From NCBI RefSeq assembly GCF_900108065.1, contig NZ_FNVQ01000001.1, forward strand, positions 1,922,001 to 1,986,000: a stretch of DNA of 64,000 nucleotides. The letters run 5' to 3'. Of this stretch, positions 44,388 through 55,500 are shown piece after piece; the first letter of the stretch is position 1, and every line of letters begins with the position of its first letter. The DNA comes from Marinobacterium lutimaris. GTDB lineage: Bacteria; Pseudomonadota; Gammaproteobacteria; Pseudomonadales; Balneatricaceae. Below the pieces are notes generated by a model. It was given only the letters and a program-made list of their open reading frames with translations, ran no database searches and had not been told where the DNA came from. Made by a program: the position numbers and the translations under genes.

Positions 44388-45173
44388 ATGACCGCAGACA
44401 GAGACGAGCAGCAGCAGGAATACCTGGCCCGTCTGGCGCTGGCAATTGCCGAAGCCAGCACCGCCTCAGGCCCTGAGCCCGATAACGAAGACCTGGCCGC
44501 CCTGCTCGATAACCGCCTTCCGTTGGAGCGGCGCCAGCAGGTGATCAGCCATCTCGCCAATAACAGTGAGCTTTACAGCCAGTGGCAACAACTGCTGACC
44601 GACCTGGAATGCTGGGAAACCTCCGACACCAATGTCAGCAGTATCTCAGGCCGTCATCAAACCAAGCGCTGGCAACGCTGGCTGGCCGGCGTCGGCGGTC
44701 TGGGCACCGCCGCCGCTGCACTCCTTGTCGGCTGGCTGATACTCAGCCCCGATGGCCCGCTGAGCCTGGATCAGGCCTATGCCGAATACTCGCCACAGCT
44801 GGTCGAGTTTCTCAGTGAGCAACCACGAATGCGCGCACTACCGATCGCCGTCGACCCTGAAACCACTGCAATGCTGGCGGGGATCTACGCCGGGCAGCAA
44901 AGGGCCGGAATAGCCACCAGCTTCGGCGGCATCGGTAAGGCACAACTGGAGCTGGCCCAGCAGCAATACGAGGACAAGCCGCAGCCATCGCAAAACCCGG
45001 CGTTCGAGCGCGGACGCTGGCTGGTGGTCGGCGCCGCGATCTGCGCAACCGAACCGGACCAGATCGCCCGGATCACGCTGCCGCCGACGGCCGATTCCCT
45101 GCCAAAGCCTCAGGCGAGCTGCGATTTTATCGATGCTCAGATAGGGCAACTCCTGGCGCTGCTGAAACCTTGA
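44388..45173 (+). CDS. anti-sigma-like membrane protein
   Basis: A 261-residue protein. Residues about 28-66 (NEDLAALLDNRLPLERRQQVISHLANNSELYSQW) have the shape of the anti-sigma zinc-finger domain 'LaayLdg.L...er..v..Hl..', but without Cys ligands. One transmembrane helix follows at about 98-118 (AGVGGLGTAAAALLVGWLILS), then a periplasmic domain (SLDQAYAEYSPQLVEFLSEQ..., LAGIYAGQQRAGIATSFGGIGKAQLEL, CATEPDQIARI...). A sigma factor gene is 85 bases upstream and the WD40-caspase gene 25 bases downstream, so the role as its membrane-bound regulator is a reasoned inference. Confidence 0.75.
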   Translation: MTADRDEQQQEYLARLALAIAEASTASGPEPDNEDLAALLDNRLPLERRQQVISHLANNSELYSQWQQLLTDLECWETSDTNVSSISGRHQTKRWQRWLAGVGGLGTAAAALLVGWLILSPDGPLSLDQAYAEYSPQLVEFLSEQPRMRALPIAVDPETTAMLAGIYAGQQRAGIATSFGGIGKAQLELAQQQYEDKPQPSQNPAFERGRWLVVGAAICATEPDQIARITLPPTADSLPKPQASCDFIDAQIGQLLALLKP

Positions 45174-45198
45174 CCAGACACCAGATAGGATAATCGAC

Positions 45199-48100
45199 GT
45201 GCTTCTTCGCCTGCCGACCCGGTCATCACCCATACCCTTAGCGCTACTGCTGACGCTGCTTACGGTTCCACTTTTGGTTGCAGCGGCTGAGCCCGATTAC
45301 CGCTCGATCCCGCAGGAGGTGCTCAGCCTGAGTGCGGTTTGCGATACCGAGCAGCTTGATGCCGACAGCTGCGCTGAGCGCCTGCGCAGAACTTACAACG
45401 AAGCGATCATGAACCAGGCTCCTGAGCTGGAACTCGCCCATCTAGCAGAAGCCGCCTCGCGAACCGCAGAAATGGCCTCGGACCAGCTAGGGTTCGACGA
45501 CGGCAATCGATCTGCAACCCATCGTGTCAACGCCATGCAGTTCACCCAGCAGGCGCTGAATTTCTATAACTCGGCGCAATCAGCGCGGATGCTGGTGATG
45601 CTGCACCGGCTGGCGAAGTTCAGCATTGCACCGGGTTATGCCGGGCTCAACCCTGCCCCGCTGGAGACGACGCTGGCGCAGATCGACCAGTTCACCGAAA
45701 AGCTGCCCGAGCAGGCTCTGCTCAGCAAGGCGGAGTTTTCGGCCTTGGGGCCCCAATTTATCGCTGCCTTGATCAACCAACAGACTTTCGATCAGCGCTG
45801 CTCCGGCGACCTGCCCCAGCGCCTGAAACAGCGTTTCGAGACCGCCCGAGAGGCTGCAGAGCACGCCGAGGCCTGGCGCCTGCTGGTGGACCTTCGGCTA
45901 TCACAGCCCCAGGTCTGCAGCGCAGAAATGGGCGCGGAATACAGCCTGGACAGCTCGCTAAAACAGGCGGAGGAGATCGCCCATACCCGGGGGCTGACCG
46001 ATATCGAGGTCAACCTGAAGCTCGGCAAGGCCGGCATTACCCAGGTGGATGCGCCCGGCAGCAGCCAAGTGGCCGAGGCACGCTCAGCCCTTGATGAGGC
46101 TGGGACCATCGCCCAGGGCTCTCCGGAACTGGAGCTGCAGGTGCTGCTGGCCAGAGCGCGGCTGTCGATGGCGCTGGGAGAGTACGCCGGCCTGCTCGAA
46201 CAGACCGAGGCGGTGTTCGAATTTTTCCAGCAGCACCAGTCGCAGCTCGAGGGCAAGGTCGAGCCAGGCTCTATCGCCGCCCTGATTGAGCATGCGGCGA
46301 TCACCTCATTTCAGCTGGGCCGTTACCAGGATGCCGAGCAGCTGCAGCAGGTGATAGTGACACTGAGGCAGCGCTTCGCGCCCCCTGCAGAGATGCGTGC
46401 CCTGAATCACAATCTGGCACTGTACCGGGTGCTTGGGGGCGACACAGCGGCCCAGGATACGCTGGAGCAGTTCACCGCCAACCCCGAAAACAAGCGCCTT
46501 TGGCAGCACGCACGCCATAACCTGGCAGAGCAGGCCTACGCAGAGGGTGAGATCACTGCGGCGCTCGACTGGCTGCAGCCGCTGGCGGAGCAGGATAAAG
46601 ACGCGGGCGAGATAAAAAGTGGCTACTACAGTGCGCTCTATGGTCTTCTGCTGGCTGTCGATGGTCAGGTAGACAGAGCAAAAACCTGGCTCGAACTGGG
46701 CAGCAGCGGCTTCGGCTTTTCCGATGGCGCCATTCGGGAGAGCCTGATCGCCCTGGCTCAGCAGGCGGTCAATCCGTCCGCCCTGCAACTACGGCTCGAA
46801 GGTGAACTGCTGCAACCCAACCCGATCCGTTATTTCGACACTCTATGGTTCAAACACCGCAAGGACGACATCCAAGCCCAGGCCGCCGTGCTGAAGGCGG
46901 AACCCCTGGGTGCCGGCAGCAGCCTGCCACGGCTAACGGTAGATGTGGGTCATGAACGCAGCAGCGCCATCTGGCGCGCCGTCACCGCCCTGGCACTGAC
47001 CCATGACGGCCAACAGGCGATCAGCTGCGGCGACAAGGGCCGTTGTACCCTCTGGGAAAGCGATTCAGGCCGAACGCTGCGCCACTTCCAGGCTGGAGAT
47101 GACGCCATCGTCAATCTGGCGATCAGCCCGGACGATCGTCGTCTGCTGACCCAGGGCTTCAGCGACAACCGGATCCGCGTCTGGGATCTGGATACCGGAC
47201 GTGAACTAGCCCAGTTACGGACCGACAGCAGCAGTAATATCGAGACCTTTGCCCTCACCGGGGATGGCCGCTATATCGCCGCCCTGCAGGACCAGTTTAT
47301 CTATCTCTGGGATACCAACGACTTCACTCTGATACTGGCGCGCAGCCGCCAGGGTTTTGCCACGCAAACCGGTGATGCGAAGCTCAGATCCCTGGTTGCG
47401 GATAGCGGATCCGACGCTTCCACAGATGCCCTGCTGCTGCAGTTCGCCCCCGATCCCAAACCGATTTTCGGCGATCTATCCTCTAATCCGGAGACTGTGC
47501 CAGACACAACAGCGACAGATCCGGCCGTCACAGCGATCTATCGCTGGTATCCCGACAGGGATCAACTGGAACAGGTCACACAGTGGCAGGAGGATCAGGG
47601 TCGCTACCTGGTATCGATCGCAGGAGAGACCTGGCTGAGCGGCGATGGTGACCGGCAGAAACCCGGAAAAACCGAGGCTGAAGCCTGCGCCGAGCGCTGC
47701 CGCCTGCCAGACCTTAGCGACTTTGCAAAACCTCTGCAGGCGCTTGGATTCGATGCCAGCTCCGCCTCGGTCAATCAGGGTGAACAGCTGGCCCTGGTTG
47801 CCGACCGCAGCGGCCAACTGCTCACCCTGACACCGGAGAACCTTGTTGCCCGGCATACACCCAAGGTACGCCCGGTGAAGGCAGCCTTTTGGCAGCCCCA
47901 GACGGAAACCCTGGAGGCCGTGGTTAAGACCTTCGCGGGCGATGCCGAGCTGATCCGCTGGGACACCACTGCTGGCCGGGTCGCCTCCCGCCTGGAGGTA
48001 TCCTCACTGATGGAATGGCAGCGGATCGACGCCCAACTCTGGGGTTTCCAGAGCCTGGATCTGCAGCGTCTGGATAGTGATAGCGGAACGCTTGTCACAA

Positions 48101-50340
48101 CCGAGCTGCCACGCTGGGATGAGGAGTTCTACCCCGATATCGTCGCGCTTGGCGAGGCCGCCACTGGAGAGCTCTGGAGCCTGGAGAGCAACGGCTACTA
48201 TGGCGATAAGAACCGTCTTAAGGCGCGCCTGATCAACGCAGCAGATCCGGCGGATGCACAACTGATGCCCTGGCAGCTTGATGCTGTGCAATGGCTGGCT
48301 CTGGATGCTGGCCGAGAACGGCTGCTGGTGCGTGACGAAGCGCCCTGGGGGCAGCCCGCCACCGCGCACTGGCTCGATCTGCATAGCGGAAAAACCCTGA
48401 CAGAGTTTTACCTTGAGGCCGATTTGAATGACCTGGAGCCACAGCAGCTGACTCTGATACCCGCTGCTGAGGTACCCGCTGCGGATGGAGTCCAACTTCT
48501 GATCGCCCTGCGCGACGAGTTGCAACTGCGCAGCGCCGACGGCGCTCTGCTCTGGCGCCAACCTTCAACGCTGGGCGAGATCGCTGCGGTGGCTCCGGCC
48601 TCAAACGGCGAAGAGCTGGCAGTCGTGATCAATGCCAGTTCTATGAGCTTTATCCAGCGTTTTCGTACCCAGGATGGGCAGTTGCTCGATTCGCGGGTGT
48701 TCGACGGCCAGATCGAACAGTTGGCCTACAGCAGCGACGACCAGGCACTGCTGAGCGCCACGCCGGATGGCACCCTGCAACTCTGGCCAAACGGAAAACG
48801 GGACTTTCTTGCCTCACTGATGCATCTCGGCAGCAATGAGTGGCTGGTTATCGATCCCCAGGGCCGCTACGACAGCGACCGCCCCGGCGATATTGACGCC
48901 GTCTCCTGGGTGCTGCCCGACGAACCGCGCCAGGCGCTGCCGCTGCAGGCCTTCATGCGCGACTATTATGAACCCGGATTATTGGGCCGATTGCTGGCCG
49001 GTGAGCAACTGCAGGCCCCTACCCCACTGTTGGCGCTGAATCGCGCTCCGTCTGAGGTAGAGATTCTGGCTGCCACTCCGACCGCCGAAGATCCGCTGCG
49101 AGTGGATGTGCAAATTCGTATCAGACAAACACGTACCGCTGACGGTGAGTGGTCGGGAGCCCGGGACCTGCGCCTGTTCCGTGACGGCCAACTGGTGGGC
49201 TTCGCCCCCCGGCAGGATGGCGAGCTGCCCATGGAGGGCGATGAAACCCTGATCAGTCTGCCGGGTATCCAGCTGCCGGCCAAAGACGCACCTGTCGAAC
49301 TGAGCGCCTACGCATTCAACAGCGATGGTATCCGCAGCGAACGTTCGACTCTGGCGCTGAGCCCACAAACGTCCACAGCGGCTACCTCGCCCCGCGTGGC
49401 CTACCTGCTCACCATCGGCGTCAATGAATATGAGAACAGCGCCTGGAACCTGCGCTATGCCGCCAACGATGCGCGCCAGATGCAGGCACAGCTGAAACAG
49501 TCACTGGAGGCCAGCGGTGCCTTCGATGAGGTGGTCTCGGTGCCGCTGATATCGGACAGCCAAAGCCAGCCGGGAGAACGGGCAACCAAGGACGCACTGC
49601 AGCAGCGCCTCGCCGCTTTCGCAGATACTGCAAGCAGCGAGGGCAACTGGCTGCAGGGCTATCGACCGGATCTGAACGACAGCCTGTATATCACCTTCAG
49701 CGGTCACGGCTATGTCCACAACGACGGCCAGTTCTATTTCATGCTGGAGGATATAGGCGCGGGGACACAGCGGGAGATTAACGATGCCGTGCTTGCAAAT
49801 GCCCTTTCCAGCGATGAGTTGGCGCGCTGGCTACGCCCCATCGATATGGGCGAGTTTGTAATGATTGTCGACGCCTGCCACTCCGCCGCGGGTATCGCCA
49901 GCCCGGGCTTCAAACCAGGCCCCATGGGCAGCCGTGGCCTGGGACAGCTGGCTTACGACAAGGCGATGATCTTCCTGGCCGCCAGCCAGGCGGAACAGTT
50001 TGCCCTCGAAAGCGACAACCTGCGCCACGGCTTTTTAAGCTATGCCCTGCTCTCGGAAGGACTTGCCGCCGGTCGCGCCGACTACAAACCCACTGATGGC
50101 CGACTAGGCCTGCTGGAGTGGCTGAATTACGGCAGCGACCGGGTACCAGAGATGATCGGCGAAATGGCCCGCGGTGAGTTCAACCCGGTCCAGCGTGGCC
50201 TAAGCGTCAGTAAACCAGACCCCAGTAACTTGACCAGTAACTCGACCAGTGACAACGCGCTCAGCAGCATCCAGAAACCCTACCTGTTCGACTTCAGGCA
50301 CTCACAGAGCGAACGGCTGGATCTTGGCAGGTCGCTCTGA
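45199..50340 (+). CDS. exported TPR/WD40-repeat caspase-family protease
   Basis: A 1713-residue protein starting at GTG. It has a signal peptide (LALLLTLLTVPLLVAAAEP, ending near residue 30), a helical TPR-like region (about 40-560), WD40-type beta-propeller repeats (about 590-1230; ALTHDGQQAISCGDKGRCTLWESDSGRTL..., LAISPDDRRLLTQGFSDNRIRVWDLDTGRELAQL) and a beta-sandwich domain (about 1290-1390). The C-terminal caspase/peptidase C14 domain has the dyad His1503 (TFSGHGYV) and Cys1560 (IVDACHSAAG). Both catalytic residues are present. Bacterial WD40-caspases are known, but an exported one of this size next to further caspase and CHAT genes is unusual. It is the third gene behind the sigma factor. 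The C-terminal 60 residues after the caspase are Ser/Asn-rich. Confidence 0.88.
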   Translation: MLLRLPTRSSPIPLALLLTLLTVPLLVAAAEPDYRSIPQEVLSLSAVCDTEQLDADSCAERLRRTYNEAIMNQAPELELAHLAEAASRTAEMASDQLGFDDGNRSATHRVNAMQFTQQALNFYNSAQSARMLVMLHRLAKFSIAPGYAGLNPAPLETTLAQIDQFTEKLPEQALLSKAEFSALGPQFIAALINQQTFDQRCSGDLPQRLKQRFETAREAAEHAEAWRLLVDLRLSQPQVCSAEMGAEYSLDSSLKQAEEIAHTRGLTDIEVNLKLGKAGITQVDAPGSSQVAEARSALDEAGTIAQGSPELELQVLLARARLSMALGEYAGLLEQTEAVFEFFQQHQSQLEGKVEPGSIAALIEHAAITSFQLGRYQDAEQLQQVIVTLRQRFAPPAEMRALNHNLALYRVLGGDTAAQDTLEQFTANPENKRLWQHARHNLAEQAYAEGEITAALDWLQPLAEQDKDAGEIKSGYYSALYGLLLAVDGQVDRAKTWLELGSSGFGFSDGAIRESLIALAQQAVNPSALQLRLEGELLQPNPIRYFDTLWFKHRKDDIQAQAAVLKAEPLGAGSSLPRLTVDVGHERSSAIWRAVTALALTHDGQQAISCGDKGRCTLWESDSGRTLRHFQAGDDAIVNLAISPDDRRLLTQGFSDNRIRVWDLDTGRELAQLRTDSSSNIETFALTGDGRYIAALQDQFIYLWDTNDFTLILARSRQGFATQTGDAKLRSLVADSGSDASTDALLLQFAPDPKPIFGDLSSNPETVPDTTATDPAVTAIYRWYPDRDQLEQVTQWQEDQGRYLVSIAGETWLSGDGDRQKPGKTEAEACAERCRLPDLSDFAKPLQALGFDASSASVNQGEQLALVADRSGQLLTLTPENLVARHTPKVRPVKAAFWQPQTETLEAVVKTFAGDAELIRWDTTAGRVASRLEVSSLMEWQRIDAQLWGFQSLDLQRLDSDSGTLVTTELPRWDEEFYPDIVALGEAATGELWSLESNGYYGDKNRLKARLINAADPADAQLMPWQLDAVQWLALDAGRERLLVRDEAPWGQPATAHWLDLHSGKTLTEFYLEADLNDLEPQQLTLIPAAEVPAADGVQLLIALRDELQLRSADGALLWRQPSTLGEIAAVAPASNGEELAVVINASSMSFIQRFRTQDGQLLDSRVFDGQIEQLAYSSDDQALLSATPDGTLQLWPNGKRDFLASLMHLGSNEWLVIDPQGRYDSDRPGDIDAVSWVLPDEPRQALPLQAFMRDYYEPGLLGRLLAGEQLQAPTPLLALNRAPSEVEILAATPTAEDPLRVDVQIRIRQTRTADGEWSGARDLRLFRDGQLVGFAPRQDGELPMEGDETLISLPGIQLPAKDAPVELSAYAFNSDGIRSERSTLALSPQTSTAATSPRVAYLLTIGVNEYENSAWNLRYAANDARQMQAQLKQSLEASGAFDEVVSVPLISDSQSQPGERATKDALQQRLAAFADTASSEGNWLQGYRPDLNDSLYITFSGHGYVHNDGQFYFMLEDIGAGTQREINDAVLANALSSDELARWLRPIDMGEFVMIVDACHSAAGIASPGFKPGPMGSRGLGQLAYDKAMIFLAASQAEQFALESDNLRHGFLSYALLSEGLAAGRADYKPTDGRLGLLEWLNYGSDRVPEMIGEMARGEFNPVQRGLSVSKPDPSNLTSNSTSDNALSSIQKPYLFDFRHSQSERLDLGRSL

Positions 50341-50352
50341 AGAGCCAGTCCG

Positions 50353-52467
50353 TCACGGACTGACCTGCCAGGAGAACAGGTTGATCTCGGACGATGGCGC
50401 GGGCTTGCTCAGCTGGATTCCCAAACCACGGGTGCTCACATTGAGCGGCGCCTGTTGCAGGTAACCAAGGTCGGTATTAACACCGACACCCGGCACCGAG
50501 CTGACCAGCAGATGCTCGGTGCCCACGGTGTCTACATTCACATCCCACTGGAACGAGAGCGACTCACCACTGCCAAGACGGTTCGGCTGACCGCTATCGG
50601 GATAGAGCTGATACACGCCGTACTGGCTATCGACGAACAGAATACTCACATCCTGGGGACGGGTAGCGCGGTTGGTCAGGTCAAACAGGATCCGGTCGCC
50701 CTCGTTCAGTACCGGCTTGGCATTAACGGGGAAATCCTCGGTTGTGCCATTGCGCTCGATTCTGAAACTGCTGCTGATCTGCTGGCCTCCCGGCAGGTGC
50801 TGCATGCTGGCCATCAAACGGGTCACCGTGGCGATTTTCTGCAGGCTCGCCGCCAGCAGCATTTGCTGCTGCTCCTCATCGCCGGTCAGCGGCATGTTAA
50901 GCAGCTTCTGCGGCAGGCGCGTCTCGGTGCAGGTTGCCAGCTCTGGCTCGCTAAGTGACTGCTCCTCACAGGGCAGGCTCTGGTCGGCCCGCATAAACCA
51001 GAGATGGCCATCGAACTCACTGACCAGAATATCGGCACTGTCCAGCGCGGAATGGGCGATACCGACGCCCTGGGAAGCCAGCTGAGCCAGCCAGTCTTCA
51101 ACCTGCTGCTGTCGCTCTTCGTTCATCGACCGTGCCGGTAGCAGGGCGACACCGACCTCAGTGTTGGCGACCGGCTCGATAAGACGCACATACACCGATT
51201 CGGGCCAGCCCACCGACTCTTCTTCGGGCACGCTGGCCCAGCTTTTCAAAGGCGTCGCCTCCTCCAGTAACAGAGTGCCGAGGCGCTCATCCTCAGCCGC
51301 CATCGGCGAGGACAACACCTCGACTTTGGCGCCCGCGTCCAGCAGCGTCAGCGCTCCCGCCTGAATCTCCAGCCGGCCACGTCGCAGGTTTGCGGGATAG
51401 ACCTGGGCGACTGACTGCTCCTCGTTAAATACCGGCCGGTTCATATCACTGGCACTGAACAGCGGCTGTGTCGCCTGCCAGGGCAGGCTCTGATAACGGG
51501 AGACCACCTGTTGCGCCAGCTGCTGATAGGTCAGTTTGGGGTTTGCGCCCAGCACCTCCATCATCGTGTAGGTGAACAGGCCATGAAAACGGCGCCCGTC
51601 GCTGTTGCGGGGCAACTTCATCTCTGGCGTTGTCTCGGCACTCTGCGCGGCGGAGAAAGCGATCAGCTCACCGCGCTCGGCAGCGGGAACCGGTTCACCT
51701 TGTGGTTGAGATGAAGTCTGTTGAGATGCCGGCTGTTTAGATGAAGTCTGTTGAGTAGAGGATTGCTCGTAGCCGCGGGTGGCAATCTCCAGTATCGGGT
51801 TTGCCTCAGCACTACCTTCAAGGCTATCGGGAATCCCCAGCAGGTCACTGCCGACACGGCGATATTTCACCTCGGGCATCGCTACCGCACCACGGGTCAT
51901 GGTGCCGGAATGGCAGCTGTCGAACACCAGCCAGACATCGGCACCGCGATCGCGGATACGGTCGATATAAGCGCCGATCTCATCATCGATGATGGCGTTC
52001 TCCACGGAACCTATGCTGCTGTTCCACTTGTCCGCATCCATCGGCAGGAAGATCTCGTCCAGACCATTGGTTTCTATATTGTCAGACGCCCGGGCCGGCT
52101 GCCGGCTGCCGTGGCCGGCAAAATGCAGGTAGATAAAATCCTCATCCTGAGCCGAAGCCGCCAGCCCCTCCAGCGCAGCGATAATATTGGCCCGCGTCGG
52201 CAAGGCCTGCTCCTCGATTCCCGTCACCAGCTGTTCAATATTCTCTTCATCGAAACCACGCTGCAGCAGCACGCCATGAACTATCTCGGCATCGTGAACA
52301 GGACCATCGAGCTGCAATGACGCCGGCAGGTTGGGATACTCCGACACCCCTACAAGCAACGCCCGTTTCGCGGCCAGCACCGGCGTGCTCGCCAGGCCTC
52401 CCATTAGCACCAGGGCCAAAGCGCTGCGCTTAAACACTCGACTTGCCTGTCTGTAGGTGATCTTCAT
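50353..52467 (-). CDS. exported caspase-family protease
   Basis: A 704-residue protein with a signal peptide (SALALVLMGGLASTPVLA, cut near residue 33). The peptidase C14 domain follows directly: KRALLVGVSEYPNLPASLQLDGPVHDAEIV, His119 in LHFAGHGSRQ and Cys185 in VFDSCHSGTM. A short Ser/Gln repeat linker (near residue 250, encoded by a repeated GATGAAGTCTGTTGA unit) separates it from a large C-terminal region with DUF4384-like features (VLNEGDRILFDLTNRATRPQDVSILFVDSQYGVYQLYPD). Both catalytic residues are intact. It is convergent with the WD40-caspase gene (12-base gap) and downstream of the CHAT gene. Confidence 0.88.
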   Translation of the reverse strand: MKITYRQASRVFKRSALALVLMGGLASTPVLAAKRALLVGVSEYPNLPASLQLDGPVHDAEIVHGVLLQRGFDEENIEQLVTGIEEQALPTRANIIAALEGLAASAQDEDFIYLHFAGHGSRQPARASDNIETNGLDEIFLPMDADKWNSSIGSVENAIIDDEIGAYIDRIRDRGADVWLVFDSCHSGTMTRGAVAMPEVKYRRVGSDLLGIPDSLEGSAEANPILEIATRGYEQSSTQQTSSKQPASQQTSSQPQGEPVPAAERGELIAFSAAQSAETTPEMKLPRNSDGRRFHGLFTYTMMEVLGANPKLTYQQLAQQVVSRYQSLPWQATQPLFSASDMNRPVFNEEQSVAQVYPANLRRGRLEIQAGALTLLDAGAKVEVLSSPMAAEDERLGTLLLEEATPLKSWASVPEEESVGWPESVYVRLIEPVANTEVGVALLPARSMNEERQQQVEDWLAQLASQGVGIAHSALDSADILVSEFDGHLWFMRADQSLPCEEQSLSEPELATCTETRLPQKLLNMPLTGDEEQQQMLLAASLQKIATVTRLMASMQHLPGGQQISSSFRIERNGTTEDFPVNAKPVLNEGDRILFDLTNRATRPQDVSILFVDSQYGVYQLYPDSGQPNRLGSGESLSFQWDVNVDTVGTEHLLVSSVPGVGVNTDLGYLQQAPLNVSTRGLGIQLSKPAPSSEINLFSWQVSP

Positions 52468-52574
52468 GCGGCTTATGCTCTCTTCATAGCTAAAACAGGG
52501 ATCGCTCCAACGGGGCCTCAAACGCTCTCGCTGGCTCAGATTAAATCGACCAGGGCTGGCGGTTTCTAAAACTA

Positions 52575-55500
52575 TCAGGGTTTACCAAACAGGGTAAACG
52601 CCGCCCAGGCCGCCGGCTCGGCATAATGCCCGCCTTCAGCAATCAGAGCTCGCTGGGCGCTGCTCATGGCGCTGAGGAAATCGCTCTCCGGGGCCTCGCG
52701 CAGGTTGGCGTAAAAACGCTGCATCAGCTCCGCGGTGGCGCCATCGTCGACCTTCCAGTAGGAGGCAACCACGGTCGGCACGCTGGCCAGCGCAAACGCC
52801 CGGGCCAGGGTCGCGTACTCCATTCCGGGCTGCCCGATGCCTGTTTCACAGGCCGAAAGCACAACCAGATCGGTCTCATCCAGGTTGAGCGTGGCGATAT
52901 CGATCACATTCAGGCGGTAGCTATCGGCCAACAGCAGATAGCTGTCCTCGGGGGCGGCCGGATCCAGTTTGCCATGGGTCGCCAGATGCACAATGCGCGC
53001 ATCGCTCACCGCGTCAGAAAGATTGTTGAAGGTCGCCTCAGGCCCTTCAAGCACGCTGGGAGCAAACAGCGCCTGCTCGGCAATACGGCTGACTTCGGTA
53101 CGGGCGCCCGGCAGCGAGCCATCGGGATCGGCCACCAGGGTCATCCCCTCGCTGAACGAGCCGTTCTGCTGCAGCACCAGGTTCAGGTGATACATGGAGG
53201 GTATAACACCCAGGTTGAACCTCTCGGCGGCATATTCTCTTTGCGGTTGCTGTTGGCGCAGCAGCGCGGGGAACGGCAGATAGGTCAAGGCTCCCACTGG
53301 AGTGATCAGCACCTGATCCCTGCCCACCAGTTCACGCTCCACCGGTCGCAACAGCTTGTCGTACAGCCAGGCGAGTTTATCGTCCAGCCCTTCGACCACC
53401 GCAGATGGCGCTTCCTCGGGGGCTGAAAGACCGCGGTCTGTTTCGCTGCCAAGATGGGTCGCCCGGTAACGCAACCCGCGTACCACCAGCCCTGCGGTCA
53501 ATTCCAGGTCAGCGCGGGATACATTGACCTCGCGTATCTGGGCACCTTCACGGGTCACCAGCTGGATCAGCAGTTTTTCCGCCGTCGGTAGATACTGGAT
53601 CAACACCTGGCGCTCATCGAGGCGCCGATGCATGGCAGCGACCTCTCGGGGGTCGAGCTTGAGCATCTGGTAAAGCCCCAGGTGATCGGTTTCCAGCCGC
53701 GCCAGCAGTTTCTCCCGCGAGCGGGTCTTGCTCTCCAGTTGCCGACGCAGTTTCTCAGCCTCAGCAGCGCCAACTGACGCAGGTCGCTCCGTTTGCTGGG
53801 CCGCATGCTCCGGCCCGGAGGCGCTTTCCGTAGACGGCACTGCAGCGGACCCAGGCTGAAGTTCGTTACCGGTTTCGATCTTCTGCTCCAGCTGCGCGAT
53901 CTGCTGCTGCATCTCACGATAGCGCTGCAATAGCTGCCCTTTCTCACTGTCGGCAGGCATGGAGGAGAGGAAAATATCGCCCAGGGCCAACTGCTGTTGG
54001 GCCTCGGGGCCCTGGAACGCCAACTGCCCGAACTGGTTGTCATTAAGCAGGGATGCCACCCCCTGGGAGTCATACACCAGCAGCCCCAGGTCGGTGCCCA
54101 CATAAACACGTCCATTCGCCGCTACATCGACGGCATGAACGGTACGTCCGCCGTATTGCCCCAAAGCCTGATCCTGGGGCAGCAGCTGGTTGAGGCGGTC
54201 TGGATAGAGCCAGCTACCGGCGTGGTAAAGCACCACCCCGCCCGCGGTAGGAAACAGCCAGGTGTTTTCATCGCTGAATCGCGCGCCCCGGCCACCGGTC
54301 CATAGCATGGCGCTTTTGGCAGACATCGCCTTAAAGCTGGGGTCTTCGAGCTCGGCGAAAGACTGGCGACGCTGCCAGGCATCAGGCGATGCCTGTTCCC
54401 TGACAAAACCGCGGTTGGTGGTCACCACCGCCGTTTTGTCATCGAGCGACGTGTAGCCGGTGGCGAACCAGTGTGCAGGCTGCCCCAGGTTGTCGAAACC
54501 GCTACCGTTCCAGCGCAGCAAGCCACCCTTGAGCCTCATCCCATCGTGCAACAGGTGCCCCTCGTCGGAGGCAACCACCTCTATGCCACCATCGAGCGTC
54601 TCATAAACCCGCGCCAGCATTGGGCTGCGGGAGGGAAAGCGTTCAGGGTCGAGCAGATAATTGAACTCCTCAACCTGCTCCTTGCGATAGCGAAACAGGG
54701 ACGAGCCGGAGACCACCCAGAGCGTACCCTGGCTGTCGACCAGCATGTCCTCGATTTTTCCGGACCAGCCCTCCTCGTCCACCGAAGGCCGGGCCGAGAA
54801 CAGCTCCTGGGGCTGATCGCTGCCGAGCGGGAACCGGAGTATCTGAGAACCGTCATGGGTAATCAGATTGCCCTGTGCATCCTCAACCAGATGGCTCGCA
54901 TTGGCGGAATAGAAGTAGAGCGATTCGTCCGCCGCCGCGTCATTGTCCAGAAAGGCGATATGATGCCCCATCGCCATAAAGGCGCCGTTGAGCTTATCAC
55001 TGACCAGCAGATCGTAAACCGGCCCCTGCTCATCCCTGAACGAGTCTTTATTCAGCCGGGTATAGACTCCCTCTTCGCTGTATAACGCCAACCCCGTCGC
55101 ATCGCTCGTCGAACCTCTGGGGCCAAGGCTGAGCCCACCGCGCGCGGCGGCAAAAGGTAGAGGCAGGGCTTCGAAATAGCTGCCGTTGAACAGGTTGATC
55201 GCCCGGTCGGTATTCACCACCAGCACCTGGCCCTGCTCATCCAGATTCCAGATAGAAAGCTCATGAATACGCTGCGACAGCAGCAGATCGGATGCACCTG
55301 CTATCAGCACGGGCTCCCCCTCTGCCAGATGCCAGTCGCCCTGCTCTACGCTCAGGTCATGGGCGAAAATCTGCTGTCGGCTGAGTCGATAAACCCGCTG
55401 TTCATCGCCCTGATACGCAAAGCTCTCTCCCTGCCCCAGACTGACTGTTCCGGCAGCGGAGATAAGCCAGACCTGATTCTCCGCCCGGTACAGTAGCGCA

